Part shown: piece after piece, positions 15,865 to 24,536 of the stretch | Layout of the letters: each line of letters starts with the position of its first letter | Position numbering within the stretch: position 1 is the first letter of the stretch | NCBI GenBank assembly: GCA_964604165.1 | Contig: CAZRYF010000017.1 | Location: forward strand, 1-64,000 | Direction of reading: 5' to 3' | DNA length: 64,000 bases | From: JAYZDK01 sp964604165 | Lineage (GTDB): Bacteria > Myxococcota_A > UBA796 > CAJQPC01 | Notes under the pieces: generated by a model | Databases searched by the model: none | What the model was told of the DNA's origin: nothing | Seen by the model: the letters and a program-made list of their open reading frames with translations, nothing else | Program-made: the position numbers and the translations under genes

Positions 15865-16368
15865 CTAAAAGCTGTACTCCACGGTCTCCCCCCCAATGTG
15901 GACCATGATGGTGGGGGTGCTGGTGGGGTAGCTCGCCTGGTAGGACGTGCGCATGGCGCTGAGGTCGAAGGTGTGGGTCTCGGTGAAGTAGGCCTGGCAC
16001 ATCTCGCCCAGTCCGTCGTGATCCAGTTGAAGGGTCACCTGGACCGGAAGGGACTCCATCCACATGCCGTTCCAGCAGAGGTCCACCGGGTGGTTTCCGC
16101 TACAACCGCTGTAGCCCACCTCCACCAGGAGATCATCGCCGGACATGGAGGCGGAGAGGACGCTGATGGGATCTGAGGGAAGACCGGTGGGGCAGGAGAG
16201 GTCAGCGTCTGCATCTGCGTCTGCATCTGCGTCTGCATCTGCGTCTGCGTCTGCGTCTGCGTCTGCATCCGCGTCTGCGTCGGCCTGGGTGTCGCCCGTG
16301 TCCCCTGTGTCCTCTGGAACTGGACAACCAAGAAGCAGCAGAAAAATACCGGCAGCCCATCGAGTCAT
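15865..16368 (-). CDS. Lipoprotein with long Ala-Asp repeat linker
   Basis: A 167-residue lipoprotein: MTRWAAGIFLLLLGC gives a lipobox with Cys15. Next come a TGDTGDT stretch and about fourteen Ala-Asp pairs, then a globular part of about 115 residues with four Cys (LSCPTG, YSGCSGN, DLCWNG, GEMCQAY) and Asp-rich loops. The Ala-Asp run would be an extended, negatively charged spacer that lifts the domain from the membrane. The encoding hexamer repeat is prone to length change by slippage. The domain is not one I recognise. It is divergent from the cysteine-repeat protein gene and lies upstream of the metallopeptidase in the same direction. Confidence 0.78.
   Translation of the reverse strand: MTRWAAGIFLLLLGCPVPEDTGDTGDTQADADADADADADADADADADADADADADLSCPTGLPSDPISVLSASMSGDDLLVEVGYSGCSGNHPVDLCWNGMWMESLPVQVTLQLDHDGLGEMCQAYFTETHTFDLSAMRTSYQASYPTSTPTIMVHIGGETVEYSF
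16205..16282. repeat. Hexamer microsatellite GCGTCT/GCATCT, about 13 copies
   Basis: About 78 bases of alternating GCGTCT and GCATCT units inside the lipoprotein gene on the minus strand, encoding Ala-Asp pairs. The unit length of six keeps the frame whatever the copy number. Confidence 0.92.
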
Positions 16369-16426
16369 CGCGCCCTCCAGGTGTCCATTCTAGACGCTCC
16401 CCTTCACAAGGCGCTACTCTCGGGGC

Positions 16427-16975
16427 ATGTGGATGGCACTTCTTCTTTCACCCTTGTGGGCCGCCCCCCCCGCCGCCCCCGTGGCCAAGGTGGGCAGCTG
16501 CCCATCGGGGTACGCCACCAGCGGCTCTTTTTGCAACCCGACCGGAAACGCCCGACCGGCTGTCGCCAAGGTCGGAAGCTGCCCCTCCGGCTATGCCACC
16601 AGCGGCGCCTACTGCCTGGCCTCCAGCGACCGTGCAGGACACGCAGTCCAGAAGATTGGATCCTGTCCCTCCGGCTACGCCACCAGTGGCGCGTACTGCT
16701 TGAAGTCGGGTGCTGGACACCACGTGCACGAGAGTGCGATCGCTCTCGAAAAAATCGGCTCCTGTCCCTCTGGCTACGTCACAAGCGGCAGCTACTGCAA
16801 CCCCAGCCCGAGCGCCCGGCCAGCTGTCGCCAAGGTCGGAAGCTGCCCCTCCGGCTATGCCACAAGTGGAGCGTACTGTGTGGCCAGCTCAGACAACGCA
16901 GGCACCGCCCTGCCCAAATCCGGCAGCTGCCCCTCCGGCATGGTGACAAGCGGGGCCTACTGCCTGAAGCGCTGA
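16427..16975 (+). CDS. Secreted protein of six tandem Cys-rich repeats
   Basis: A 182-residue exported protein. The short N-terminal signal (MWMALLLSPLWA) precedes six copies of an imperfect unit of the form KxGSCPSGYATSGAYC, spaced by 10-20 residues of linker. Each unit carries two Cys, giving 12 in all, and the pairs probably form disulfides within each repeat. Linkers alternate between two types (NPTGNARPAVA / ASSDRAGHAVQ), so units 1-2 and 4-5 look like an internal duplication. No enzyme motif. Similar CPSGY repeats occur in secreted proteins of diverse bacteria with unknown role. ATG 16427 has GGGGC before it. Convergent with the ferritin-like gene. Confidence 0.8.
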   Translation: MWMALLLSPLWAAPPAAPVAKVGSCPSGYATSGSFCNPTGNARPAVAKVGSCPSGYATSGAYCLASSDRAGHAVQKIGSCPSGYATSGAYCLKSGAGHHVHESAIALEKIGSCPSGYVTSGSYCNPSPSARPAVAKVGSCPSGYATSGAYCVASSDNAGTALPKSGSCPSGMVTSGAYCLKR

Positions 16976-16983
16976 CGAAGCGT

Positions 16984-18174
16984 TCAAGCGTGGAGTGAAG
17001 CCTCCTTCGGCGCGAGGGAATCAAGGATCGGGGCAATCACCGTGTCAAAGGCCTGTCGCGCCAAGGAGCGGCGGGCCCGGGGTCCGAGAACGCCAAGTTC
17101 CTCCAGGTCCTCTCGACCCTCACCGGGTCCACCAGAGAGGAGCAGTCGGGACCTCTCGGACGCGAGCACCCGGTGCACTGTGTCCAGTCGGGTGGGGTCC
17201 TGGGACACCAGCCAACGCACGGTCTTCCACGCCAACCCCGCGTGGCGGGCCTCGTCGGACGCGATGACCTCGAAGGTCTCCTGCAAAAGTGGATCGGTGG
17301 CCTTCTGTGCGAGGAGCGCCGCCTCCACCGCGGCAAGGGTCTCGTTGACACACCCCTCCCGCACGGTCTCCACCAGGACCTCCTCGGGGGTGGACTCAGA
17401 GGTGGCGCCGCTGGTGTCCAGAGGGCCCGGCCCCAGCGGTTCTCCATAGGCCGCCGCTATGGAAAAGCAGCGACGGGCGTGATCCAGCTCGTCTGCGATG
17501 GCCTGTTGGGTCGCCATGAGCAGATCCGGGGGTGCCCCCAGGTGCATCAACTGCATCAGGAAACGACCAAAGCTCGCGACGGACGCGTGCTCGGCCAGGG
17601 CTTGACGGGAGAAGTGAGCCGCCAGATAAGGGCGCAGCGCCAGAGGGACCTCTCTGAAAGACCTCGCGTCGCACCAATCCTCCCGGAACTCCACGCTCGC
17701 GGTGCGGGCATGGCCCTGGACCCGCAAGGGGCGTCCTTCCACCCACTCCGCCACGTTCACGAGGTCACAACAAGCTCCGTCCAACCACATGGGGCCGCAG
17801 GTGCGCCACATGTCGAACCCACCCGCCTCGTAGGCGTGGTCTGCGCTCCAGGCCGCTGCACTCTCATCAAAACAGTCATCGTCACAGGCCATGCAAGCTT
17901 CCATGTCCTCCACGTCCTCCTGACAATAGAGAATCTCGGATCCGTTGGAGGGATAGCCCGCTTCGTTCTCCTCGTAGGGAGCGGCCGCCTCCACATCGGC
18001 CACATCACACTCCCCGTAGTTGTCCACGGGTCCAGCCTCACCGGTGTCGGCTGTGTCCGCGGTGTCCTTTCCATCCGTGTTGATCTGTCCCGTACCGCAA
18101 CCGGTGGCGAGGAGCGCGCCCAAACCCATGGCTGCTAGAATCTCTGCCCGCACGCGGTCCATCTGTCGTTCCAT
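16984..18174 (-). CDS. Ferritin-like-domain lipoprotein
   Basis: A 396-residue lipoprotein. The start is ATG 18174, after GGAGGCCGAG. The signal ends at LLATGC and is followed by a DTADTADTG linker. Residues 45-175 form a Cys-rich region (CMACDDDC, GACCDL). The C-terminal half is a ferritin-like four-helix domain. Glu/His pairs expected for a di-iron site are seen in ALAEHASVASF, ADELDHARR, VNETLAAVEA and SDEARHAGLAW. It could bind iron or act as an oxidase or hydroxylase at the cell envelope, which is inferred from the motif pattern. Transcribed divergently from the sulfatase-like gene (67 bases between starts). Confidence 0.82.
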   Translation of the reverse strand: MERQMDRVRAEILAAMGLGALLATGCGTGQINTDGKDTADTADTGEAGPVDNYGECDVADVEAAAPYEENEAGYPSNGSEILYCQEDVEDMEACMACDDDCFDESAAAWSADHAYEAGGFDMWRTCGPMWLDGACCDLVNVAEWVEGRPLRVQGHARTASVEFREDWCDARSFREVPLALRPYLAAHFSRQALAEHASVASFGRFLMQLMHLGAPPDLLMATQQAIADELDHARRCFSIAAAYGEPLGPGPLDTSGATSESTPEEVLVETVREGCVNETLAAVEAALLAQKATDPLLQETFEVIASDEARHAGLAWKTVRWLVSQDPTRLDTVHRVLASERSRLLLSGGPGEGREDLEELGVLGPRARRSLARQAFDTVIAPILDSLAPKEASLHA

Positions 18175-18241
18175 CTCGGCCTCCTGCTTCCTGCCGCTCC
18201 CACCATACACCCGAATCTTCGGCCCCTGGTAGGCTGGCTTC

Positions 18242-19651
18242 ATGTGGGCTGGGCTGCTTCTCTTCGCTTGTCGGGGAAACCCGGTGCTGCCACCGCCGGA
18301 CATCCTGGTGGTGGTGCTCGACACCGTGCGTGCCGATCGCCTCGCCACCTACGGCCACACCCGGGACAACAGCTACCAATTGACCGCCATCGCAGAGGCC
18401 GGCGTGCTGTTCTCCGAGGCCTGGGCCCCCAGCCCTTGGACCTGGCCATCTCATGGCAGCCTCTTCACAGGGGAGCCCCCGTGGGTCCACGGGGCACACC
18501 GGGGGGCCGACCCGGAGGCGGGGCTGGCTTTGCCCGGACTGCCTCGAATGCTCCCCTTGCGAGAAGACCTGCCCACTCTGGCAGAGCGACTGGGTGAAGC
18601 AGGCTACCGAACGGCCTGCGTCTCCACCAACCTCTTGCTACAACCCAGCCTCGGTTTGACCCGGGGGTTTGGGCTGGCCGAAACCTTTGACTCGGACCCT
18701 GAGACCGTCGCCCGAGCGCTCTCCATCCTGAAGACGGACGAGAAACAGCCGCTCTTTCTGTTCGTCAACCTCATGAGCGCACACACCCCCCACCAGATCC
18801 TGGACACGGTGCCCTGGTCCGCTTCGCACAGGGAGGCTCTCTCTCCTGGGGGATCATCGTCCCGGCTCGCCTTGGAGCAGGACGGGCACCTGGGGGCGTT
18901 CATCCACAACCAGGACCCGGCAGCGGGCCTGCCGATTGATGTGGCGCTGGCGGGGGGAAACACGGCACTCTCCAGCGAGGAACTGGAGATCCTCGGGGAC
19001 CTTTACGACGGGGAGCTGGTGCGGCTGGACCACGCGTTGAAGGCCCTGGTGGAGGCATGGAATCCACGGGGGGAGAACAGCGTGATGGTGGTCACGTCGG
19101 ATCACGGAGAGGCGTTAGGAGAGCGGCAGCTCCTGGGCCACGGCACCACTGTCTGGCCGGAGATGCTCCGTGTGCCCCTGGTGGTGGCGGCTCCGGGCCG
19201 GTGGGAAGGAGGGCAGTCGGTGAAGCAGCCCGTGGCGCTGGAAGAGGTGTTCGATGCGGTCTTGGCCTTCGCCGGGAAGGGGACCGAGGGCGACTCACCT
19301 TTGCATGGGGCCCGGCTGGGCAGGCTCCGCAAGGATCCGATTCTGGCTGCTGTGCGCCCCCCCCCCTACTGGGGGCGAAATGTGGGGCCTGCGTTTGCGG
19401 GCAGATGGACCTTCCTCAAAGACGGTGACTGGAGCCTCGTGACCCAAGGGAATGGCACCCGCCAGCTCTTCCATGGGTCGGATCCAAGAATGACAAAGGA
19501 CCGATCCGTCATCGACCCGGCCGCCCTGGAGAGGTTGACCCAGATCGCAGCCGCCACCTTCCAGGAGCGGGAGGCCACCGCGGCCGGTCCTGTCCCCCTG
19601 GAGGAGGACGTGGTCGAATCATTGCGGGCCCTAGGATACGTGTCTGACTGA
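18242..19651 (+). CDS. Sulfatase-fold lipoprotein with Thr in place of the formylglycine Cys
   Basis: A 469-residue lipoprotein (MWAGLLLFAC lipobox) of the alkaline-phosphatase/sulfatase superfamily. The metal-binding start PPDILVVVLDTVRADRL and the later TSDHGEALGE are intact. In the usual C-x-P-S-R motif the sequence is TWPSHGSLFTG, so the nucleophile position is Thr. Such members cannot carry formylglycine and are more like phosphotransferases or phosphodiesterases. A run of ten C (19357-19366) lies inside the gene at RPPPYWG. A paralogue lies at 25106-26227. ATG 18242 is 67 bases from the divergent ferritin-like gene. Confidence 0.82.
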   Translation: MWAGLLLFACRGNPVLPPPDILVVVLDTVRADRLATYGHTRDNSYQLTAIAEAGVLFSEAWAPSPWTWPSHGSLFTGEPPWVHGAHRGADPEAGLALPGLPRMLPLREDLPTLAERLGEAGYRTACVSTNLLLQPSLGLTRGFGLAETFDSDPETVARALSILKTDEKQPLFLFVNLMSAHTPHQILDTVPWSASHREALSPGGSSSRLALEQDGHLGAFIHNQDPAAGLPIDVALAGGNTALSSEELEILGDLYDGELVRLDHALKALVEAWNPRGENSVMVVTSDHGEALGERQLLGHGTTVWPEMLRVPLVVAAPGRWEGGQSVKQPVALEEVFDAVLAFAGKGTEGDSPLHGARLGRLRKDPILAAVRPPPYWGRNVGPAFAGRWTFLKDGDWSLVTQGNGTRQLFHGSDPRMTKDRSVIDPAALERLTQIAAATFQEREATAAGPVPLEEDVVESLRALGYVSD

Positions 19652-19664
19652 ACCTGGAGTTGTC

Positions 19665-20489
19665 ATGCACCCATTTTTCATTCTCCTGGCCGTGGGTTGT
19701 TCAGGAAACGGTGACGAGGACCTGGGGTCGGACTGTGTGGAAGCCAGCTACTTCCCTGAAGTCACCGCCGACTCCGCCAACAGCGACTACCCGGACCCGG
19801 AGGTCCAGGTCACTTGCACAGAAGACACGCTGCGAGTCCAATCCAACGGGATTCCAGACTACGAATACGTCGCCACCACCCCGAACGCTCTCCAAGCGCA
19901 GGATTGGGACTGGGAGTTCACTCGCTTCCCACAGCAAACGGGGGTGCAGGAGGACCTACCGCTCCTGGGGACGGCAGGATTCACCGTGAACGGAATGCCG
20001 ATCTACGGCCCCAACGAAGCAGATTTTCCAGACCCGTTTGGTGACCCGATCTTCAACGAGGTGACCGATACCTGCCAGGGGCATCCGGGCGGGATGGGCG
20101 ACTACCACTACCACGCACTGTTGGCAGCATGTGTCGTGGGGGCGGACAGCGGCGCTTCTGATCCATCTCCGGTCCTGGGCTTTGCCCTGGATGGGTACCC
20201 GATCTACGGTCCCCGAGGCTGTGCCGATACTGAGTGCACCGAGGTCGTGGAGTATCGGAGCAGCTGGGACACCACGGGCGACCCCACGACCCACGCCTGG
20301 GACGCCAACGAGTGCACCCGGGATGCCTGCGAGGAGGCCGAAGGCGAATACCTGGATCGCTGCAACGGCCGCACCGGCCCGGACGGAACCTACCGCTACC
20401 ACGCAACATCCACCTTCCCCTACATCCTGGGCTGCTTCGCCGGGTCGCCCTCAGACGACGTAGGAGGAGGCGCCCCGCCTGCACAATGA
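19665..20489 (+). CDS. YHYH-domain lipoprotein
   Basis: A 274-residue lipoprotein: MHPFFILLAVGCSGN gives a lipobox with Cys12. The mature part is the YHYH domain, shown by PIYGPNEAD, GHPGGMGDYHYHALL, LGFALDGYPIYGPRG and near the end DGTYRYHATSTFPYILGCF. Members are secreted or surface proteins in bacteria and eukaryotes; their activity is unknown, though conserved His and Tyr suggest metal binding. GGAG precedes ATG 19665, which lies 13 bases after the sulfatase-like stop, so the two are probably one transcript. It is followed by a convergent SGNH hydrolase gene after a G11 tract (20514-20524). Confidence 0.85.
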   Translation: MHPFFILLAVGCSGNGDEDLGSDCVEASYFPEVTADSANSDYPDPEVQVTCTEDTLRVQSNGIPDYEYVATTPNALQAQDWDWEFTRFPQQTGVQEDLPLLGTAGFTVNGMPIYGPNEADFPDPFGDPIFNEVTDTCQGHPGGMGDYHYHALLAACVVGADSGASDPSPVLGFALDGYPIYGPRGCADTECTEVVEYRSSWDTTGDPTTHAWDANECTRDACEEAEGEYLDRCNGRTGPDGTYRYHATSTFPYILGCFAGSPSDDVGGGAPPAQ

Positions 20490-20529
20490 GAGCCTACTGA
20501 GTCGGCCAGTTTCGGGGGGGGGGGATGGC

Positions 20530-21624
20530 CTATCTCCCCTCGGAATGAGCCGATTCGGGGGCGCGGAAGCCGTCATGGAGGCGGGCGGTGGGAAAGGGCG
20601 GGACGGTGGCGTCGGGTACCAGGGGGGTGCCTGGCCAGCCGGCTTCCAAGAGTGCAAATGCGACGCCCTGGGCGATGGCCGCGTGGCCAGCCCCGGTGGG
20701 GTGGACTCCGTTCAGGAAGGCCCGCTCGCTGGAGAGGCCTGCCTTCGTCAGCGCATCACGGGCATCAACGATCGGCACCTTTCGGTGGCGGGCGACCGCA
20801 CGCTGGGCCGCGAGATACGCCTGCCAACGCTCCTGGCCTCGCCCCCCCTCCAGGCGCTCGGCATTGGCGGGCATCAACACCACGGCCCCGGCACCTTGCT
20901 CCGCAGCCCAGACCAACATGGCATCGAGGTTCGCTGCAAACTCCCGAGCTGACACCCGGCGCACGGTCCCGGCTTGGGGTGGTCCCCCCGGACGAAGGCG
21001 TGAAGCAGAACGAGCATCCGCCCCCGGCGCGAGGTAGCGCACAGCTTGAAACGAAGCCTCTCCAACCGGGGGACTCACAAACACCCGGGCCCGCCACAAG
21101 AACCTCCCGATCGGACCCGCCACCCCCGATGGAAGAAGCTCATCCATCCAAACACGATCCGCCTGTGCGCTGAACATGGCGTCATTCCAAAGACCGCTCA
21201 ACACCACCAGGTCGGGGGCAATGCGGGGCCCCTCCTCCCGAAGCAATTGAAGTGACTGGACCGAGGAGTACCCCGGGACCGCCCCACAGTGGACATCCAC
21301 AGCATGCCCCTTCTCCTTCAGGGCGTTGACCAGCCCCCGGTGCAGCGTGTCTTCCTCCCCGACATTGTGTCCAAAAACCACCGAATCCCCGAGGGTCAGC
21401 AGCTGCTCGCCACCACCTCCCAGAGCTGATTCCCGCAGACCATGGGTGTCGATTCTTGCAACAGTCTCTTCCTGATCCATCACTCCCGGCTTCAAGCCCC
21501 ACAAGCGAGTGGGATGCGGGTGCATCAGCGTTCCCACCTCGGCACTCCACCTGGCCTCGAACCGGTGCCACTGCCAGGCCCGCCCCCCCAACAAGACCAC
21601 CACCAGGGCAAGAAGCCCCCACAT
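20530..21624 (-). CDS. Membrane-anchored SGNH/GDSL-like hydrolase
   Basis: A 364-residue protein with one N-terminal hydrophobic helix (residues 2-16) that could anchor it. The SGNH fold is visible in order: block I LLTLGDSVVFGHNV with the catalytic Ser, block II in the GAVPGYSSVQ turn, block III GLWNDAM with Asn, and block V LNGVHPTGAGHAAIAQ with the Asp/His-type pair. Families like this remove acyl groups from surface polysaccharides or lipids. ATG 21624 has only a weak ribosome site. The coiled-coil lipoprotein gene ends 34 bases upstream on the same strand. Substrate unknown. Confidence 0.82.
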   Translation of the reverse strand: MWGLLALVVVLLGGRAWQWHRFEARWSAEVGTLMHPHPTRLWGLKPGVMDQEETVARIDTHGLRESALGGGGEQLLTLGDSVVFGHNVGEEDTLHRGLVNALKEKGHAVDVHCGAVPGYSSVQSLQLLREEGPRIAPDLVVLSGLWNDAMFSAQADRVWMDELLPSGVAGPIGRFLWRARVFVSPPVGEASFQAVRYLAPGADARSASRLRPGGPPQAGTVRRVSAREFAANLDAMLVWAAEQGAGAVVLMPANAERLEGGRGQERWQAYLAAQRAVARHRKVPIVDARDALTKAGLSSERAFLNGVHPTGAGHAAIAQGVAFALLEAGWPGTPLVPDATVPPFPTARLHDGFRAPESAHSEGR

Positions 21625-21658
21625 CAACCGGTCGAGCTTGGCCAGAAGACCCTCCGGG

Positions 21659-22873
21659 TCAGTTCAAGGTGGCACAGGCGCAGTCGTAGGTGGAAGTCGA
21701 TGACCACCCATCACCGGGCCGAGAGTACCCCGCAAGCCGCGGCACATCCCCGGTGTTGGTGGGTCCGCACCCGGTCGTGGTCCGATTGGAATACATCGGG
21801 TACGCCATGACTGGCTGGGAAGCCTGTGCGTTGGCATCGCGCTCGAGCATCCACATCCAGGCACAGTGGCCCTGTCCCTCTGAGGCCCAAGCGAGCACCT
21901 CGTCCGTAAATGCCATGCGTTCCCCATTGGACTGACAAAGCGCCAAGCAGGCGGTGGGAGTGCAGGTGTAGGTGCTTCCGCAATTGCGGAATTGAAGCCG
22001 CTCTCCCGAAATCTGTTGGTCCACTTCCAGGTCCGCCCCAGACACTGACACCACCCCGCTGGCGGTGTCCGCATCGACAAAGGTGGAAACATCGTCAATC
22101 CAAGGCAGGTAGTCTGCCTGGATGTCGTCCACCTCCCCCGCCACTGCATCGATGTCCACGGTGTTCTGAATGATGTCGTTTTGTAGCAGACCCTGCTCAG
22201 CCGAGGTGAGATAATCCGCACCAATCGAGGCAATGTCAGCAGCGTTCGTCGCGATACCCGCAGCATTCGTCGCGACATCCGCGGCATGCGTCGCGAGACT
22301 CGCCGTGTTGCCGTCAATGCCCGCTTGAAGCGCCGCCTGCTCGGTTGAGGTGAGGTAGTCCCCGGTCACCACTGCCAGCGTCGCCGCATTCGTGGCAATG
22401 CTGGCCGTGTTGCTGGTCAACGACACCTGGGTGGCAGCAATGCTTGTGGCGTGGGTGGAGGCTGCACCGGTATTTGCAGCGATGTCCGCGACGTTCGCGA
22501 CAATCCCAGCCTCGTTGGCGTTCACATCCACTCGCAGGGCGGCGGTCTCATCGGAGACCTGTTCAATCTCAGTTTCGTGCATGCTCAAGGTCGCATCCTG
22601 CTCGGAAACAGCCGCTTGCAAGTCCGCCACTTCCGTTTGCAGTCCCGCAAGCGTCTCCGTCAGACCTTCGCCCTCTCCTGTACCCACCAGCGCATCCAAC
22701 GCATTCACCTGCGCCTCCACTTCATCCGCCCGGGCCTCCATGGACTCCATGCGACTCGTCAACTCCTCGAGGTTCGACTCATTCGCCGCGACTCGATCCG
22801 CAAGGGCCGTGCTGGGGTCGCTGCTTCTGCATGAAACCAGAGCCAGCCCCACAGTCCAAAAGGTCCACCGCAT
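21659..22873 (-). CDS. Coiled-coil repeat lipoprotein with Cys-rich C-terminal domain
   Basis: A 404-residue lipoprotein. ATG 22873 follows GGAGGAAAC, and the signal MRWTFWTVGLALVSC ends at Cys15. Residues 30-130 are a charged coiled coil. Residues 130-260 contain repeats of seven-residue type in which N, T, S and A alternate with I (NAAGIATNAADIAS, TNTASIATNAATL), like trimeric autotransporter stalks. The last 110 residues are Cys-rich (FRNCGSTYTCTPTACLALC) and rich in aromatic residues, a lectin-like look. It seems to be a surface fibre with a folded tip. No transport domain is present. It is followed by the SGNH hydrolase gene. Confidence 0.75.
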   Translation of the reverse strand: MRWTFWTVGLALVSCRSSDPSTALADRVAANESNLEELTSRMESMEARADEVEAQVNALDALVGTGEGEGLTETLAGLQTEVADLQAAVSEQDATLSMHETEIEQVSDETAALRVDVNANEAGIVANVADIAANTGAASTHATSIAATQVSLTSNTASIATNAATLAVVTGDYLTSTEQAALQAGIDGNTASLATHAADVATNAAGIATNAADIASIGADYLTSAEQGLLQNDIIQNTVDIDAVAGEVDDIQADYLPWIDDVSTFVDADTASGVVSVSGADLEVDQQISGERLQFRNCGSTYTCTPTACLALCQSNGERMAFTDEVLAWASEGQGHCAWMWMLERDANAQASQPVMAYPMYSNRTTTGCGPTNTGDVPRLAGYSRPGDGWSSTSTYDCACATLN

Positions 22874-23000
22874 GTTTCCTCCAAGTCGCCTGCCGGAAAA
22901 TACCACGGGTCAAGGGTCTGGCACCTGGGGGTCCGGACAGATTCTGGCCCATGGAGGGTTCAGAACCGTCCTATGTTGAAACACCGTCCAAGGAGAGCCC

Positions 23001-23453
23001 ATGCACCCCCCCACCACCACGCAACTGGTAGACACCGTGGAGAACATTCGACGCTGGGTCCAGACCCGCCCGGATGTCCCTGTGCCGCAACCCGCGGCCA
23101 CGGACGCCTCCCTGGAGCCCCTTTGGCAAGGCGCCCGTGTCCTGGTGTGCGAAGTGCCTCTCCCCCGCCCCACTGAAAGCGACGACCCCTGGCACCGGTT
23201 CGATCGCCACGTCCACGTGTGCACTCCCCATGCCCAGTCCCTGTCCAAGCTCCTTGACCGCCTCCGAGAAGGCATGTCCGGCTTGTTGAATGCCGAACGA
23301 AAACACCTGTTCTTCGGGACACTCGCCCAAGCTGCCCTGGAGCACCAGGCCCGGCACCCCCATGGCTCCGGCGAGCGGGGCCTGCTCCTGGCAGTCCTGG
23401 AAGAAGCCATGGAGATCGGCCTGACCTGGTCCCAGGAACCACCCCCGCCATAA
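23001..23453 (+). CDS. Small protein of unknown function
   Basis: A 150-residue, probably cytoplasmic protein with no signal or membrane segment. AAGGAGAGCCC precedes ATG 23001. A proline-rich stretch (PDVPVPQPAATD) follows an N-terminal helix. The middle contains several His (DRHVHVCTPHA), and the C-terminal part is a helical bundle (LERRLREGM-like region, then LAQAALEHQARHPHG). It resembles no family I know. It precedes the methyltransferase gene by 87 bases on the same strand, so co-transcription is possible. The gene is supported by codon pattern and ribosome site, not by homology. Confidence 0.55.
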   Translation: MHPPTTTQLVDTVENIRRWVQTRPDVPVPQPAATDASLEPLWQGARVLVCEVPLPRPTESDDPWHRFDRHVHVCTPHAQSLSKLLDRLREGMSGLLNAERKHLFFGTLAQAALEHQARHPHGSGERGLLLAVLEEAMEIGLTWSQEPPPP

Positions 23454-23540
23454 AGTCTCTCGACCGCCGGAGGCCGCCCAGGCCTGAGAACGAGATACCG
23501 GAGGGTAACCAAAGAACGGTGACCCACGAGGGGAGGCAAA

Positions 23541-24527
23541 ATGGAACCGATTCACACCGAGACTGATCTCGACCGCCTTCGGCGGGCCAGCCAGGCCTAC
23601 GCAACGGTGGCCGCCTGGGGAAACGCCGGCCTCTTCAAGGCACTCTCGGAGAGGGGGCCCTCCACCACCAAGGAGCTGCCTGGAGACGCACGCGCCCTCA
23701 CCATTACTGCCACCATCCTGGGGCACCTCGGACTGCTCATTCGACAGGAAGACTCCAAAGGGGAATCCCTGTGGTCCCTTTCCACATCGGGGCGAGCCCT
23801 CCACCACAGTGGCGCCCTCTCCTTCTTTCGCAGCACCGGCATTCCAGAGTTGGGCCGCTTGCCTGAGGTGCTTGAACAAGGAGGCCCGGTACCCGACGCC
23901 TCGGGCCGGTCCTTGAATACCTCCATCGGCGTGCGGGCCGACGACCGGGAAGGCTCCCACCGCTTCATGGACATGCTCCACCGACGATCCGAGCTCGCGG
24001 CAGCGGAATCAGCCCGGCTGATCGCAGGGCGCCTGGAGACAGGCCACGTACTCGATCTGGGAGGAGGACACGGGCGATACGCCCACGAGCTCATCGCCCA
24101 GGGATTCGCCGCCACCTTGTTCGACCAACCCGTGTGCGTCGAGTACGCGGCGAACCAGTACCCCGAAGGCATGAACTTTCTAGCCGGAGACTTCCATTCA
24201 GACGACCTGGGAGGTCCCTACGACGCGGTGCTGGGGTCCAACATTGTCCACGGCCTGGGGGAGAGCGCCATTCGAGCGCTGCAGGACCGCCTCCGGAAAG
24301 TCATTCAACCCGGCGGGCTCCTGGTCTGGAAGGACATGTTCCTGGACGACACGGGGGTCGGCCCCACCGATGCCGCAATCTTCGGCGTAAGCATGCTGAT
24401 GTACACCCAAGAGGGTCGTTCCTACTCTGTCGGAGAGATGAGTCGCTGGCTCAAGGCTTCCGGGTTTCCCACTGTGGAGCACATCCGCGTGCCCAACCTC
24501 CACTTCTCCCTGCTTATCGCCTCGTAG
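23541..24527 (+). CDS. SAM-dependent methyltransferase (O-methyltransferase-like)
   Basis: A 328-residue methyltransferase of the class I fold, with the overall layout of family-2 O-methyltransferases: an N-terminal winged-helix/dimerisation domain (about 1-110) and a catalytic Rossmann domain. The SAM-binding glycine motif is VLDLGGGHGRYA at about 173. The acidic residue after strand 2 lies in ATLFDQPVCV, and SNIVHGLGESAIR looks like the family helix with catalytic residues. ATG 23541 is preceded by GGGGAGGCAAA. Substrates of this family are usually small hydroxylated or secondary metabolites. No obvious pathway partner is adjacent. Confidence 0.85.
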   Translation: MEPIHTETDLDRLRRASQAYATVAAWGNAGLFKALSERGPSTTKELPGDARALTITATILGHLGLLIRQEDSKGESLWSLSTSGRALHHSGALSFFRSTGIPELGRLPEVLEQGGPVPDASGRSLNTSIGVRADDREGSHRFMDMLHRRSELAAAESARLIAGRLETGHVLDLGGGHGRYAHELIAQGFAATLFDQPVCVEYAANQYPEGMNFLAGDFHSDDLGGPYDAVLGSNIVHGLGESAIRALQDRLRKVIQPGGLLVWKDMFLDDTGVGPTDAAIFGVSMLMYTQEGRSYSVGEMSRWLKASGFPTVEHIRVPNLHFSLLIAS

Positions 24528-24536
24528 GCAGAACCT

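Noticed and set aside
16480..16975. Repeated 40-50-base blocks that might be a CRISPR array
   Set aside because: They are in-frame protein repeats with unequal spacers, and no cas gene is near.
20514..20524. Run of 11 G between two convergent genes
   Set aside because: Homopolymer outside any coding or promoter region that I can see, so no phase-variation case; could be a sequencing artefact.
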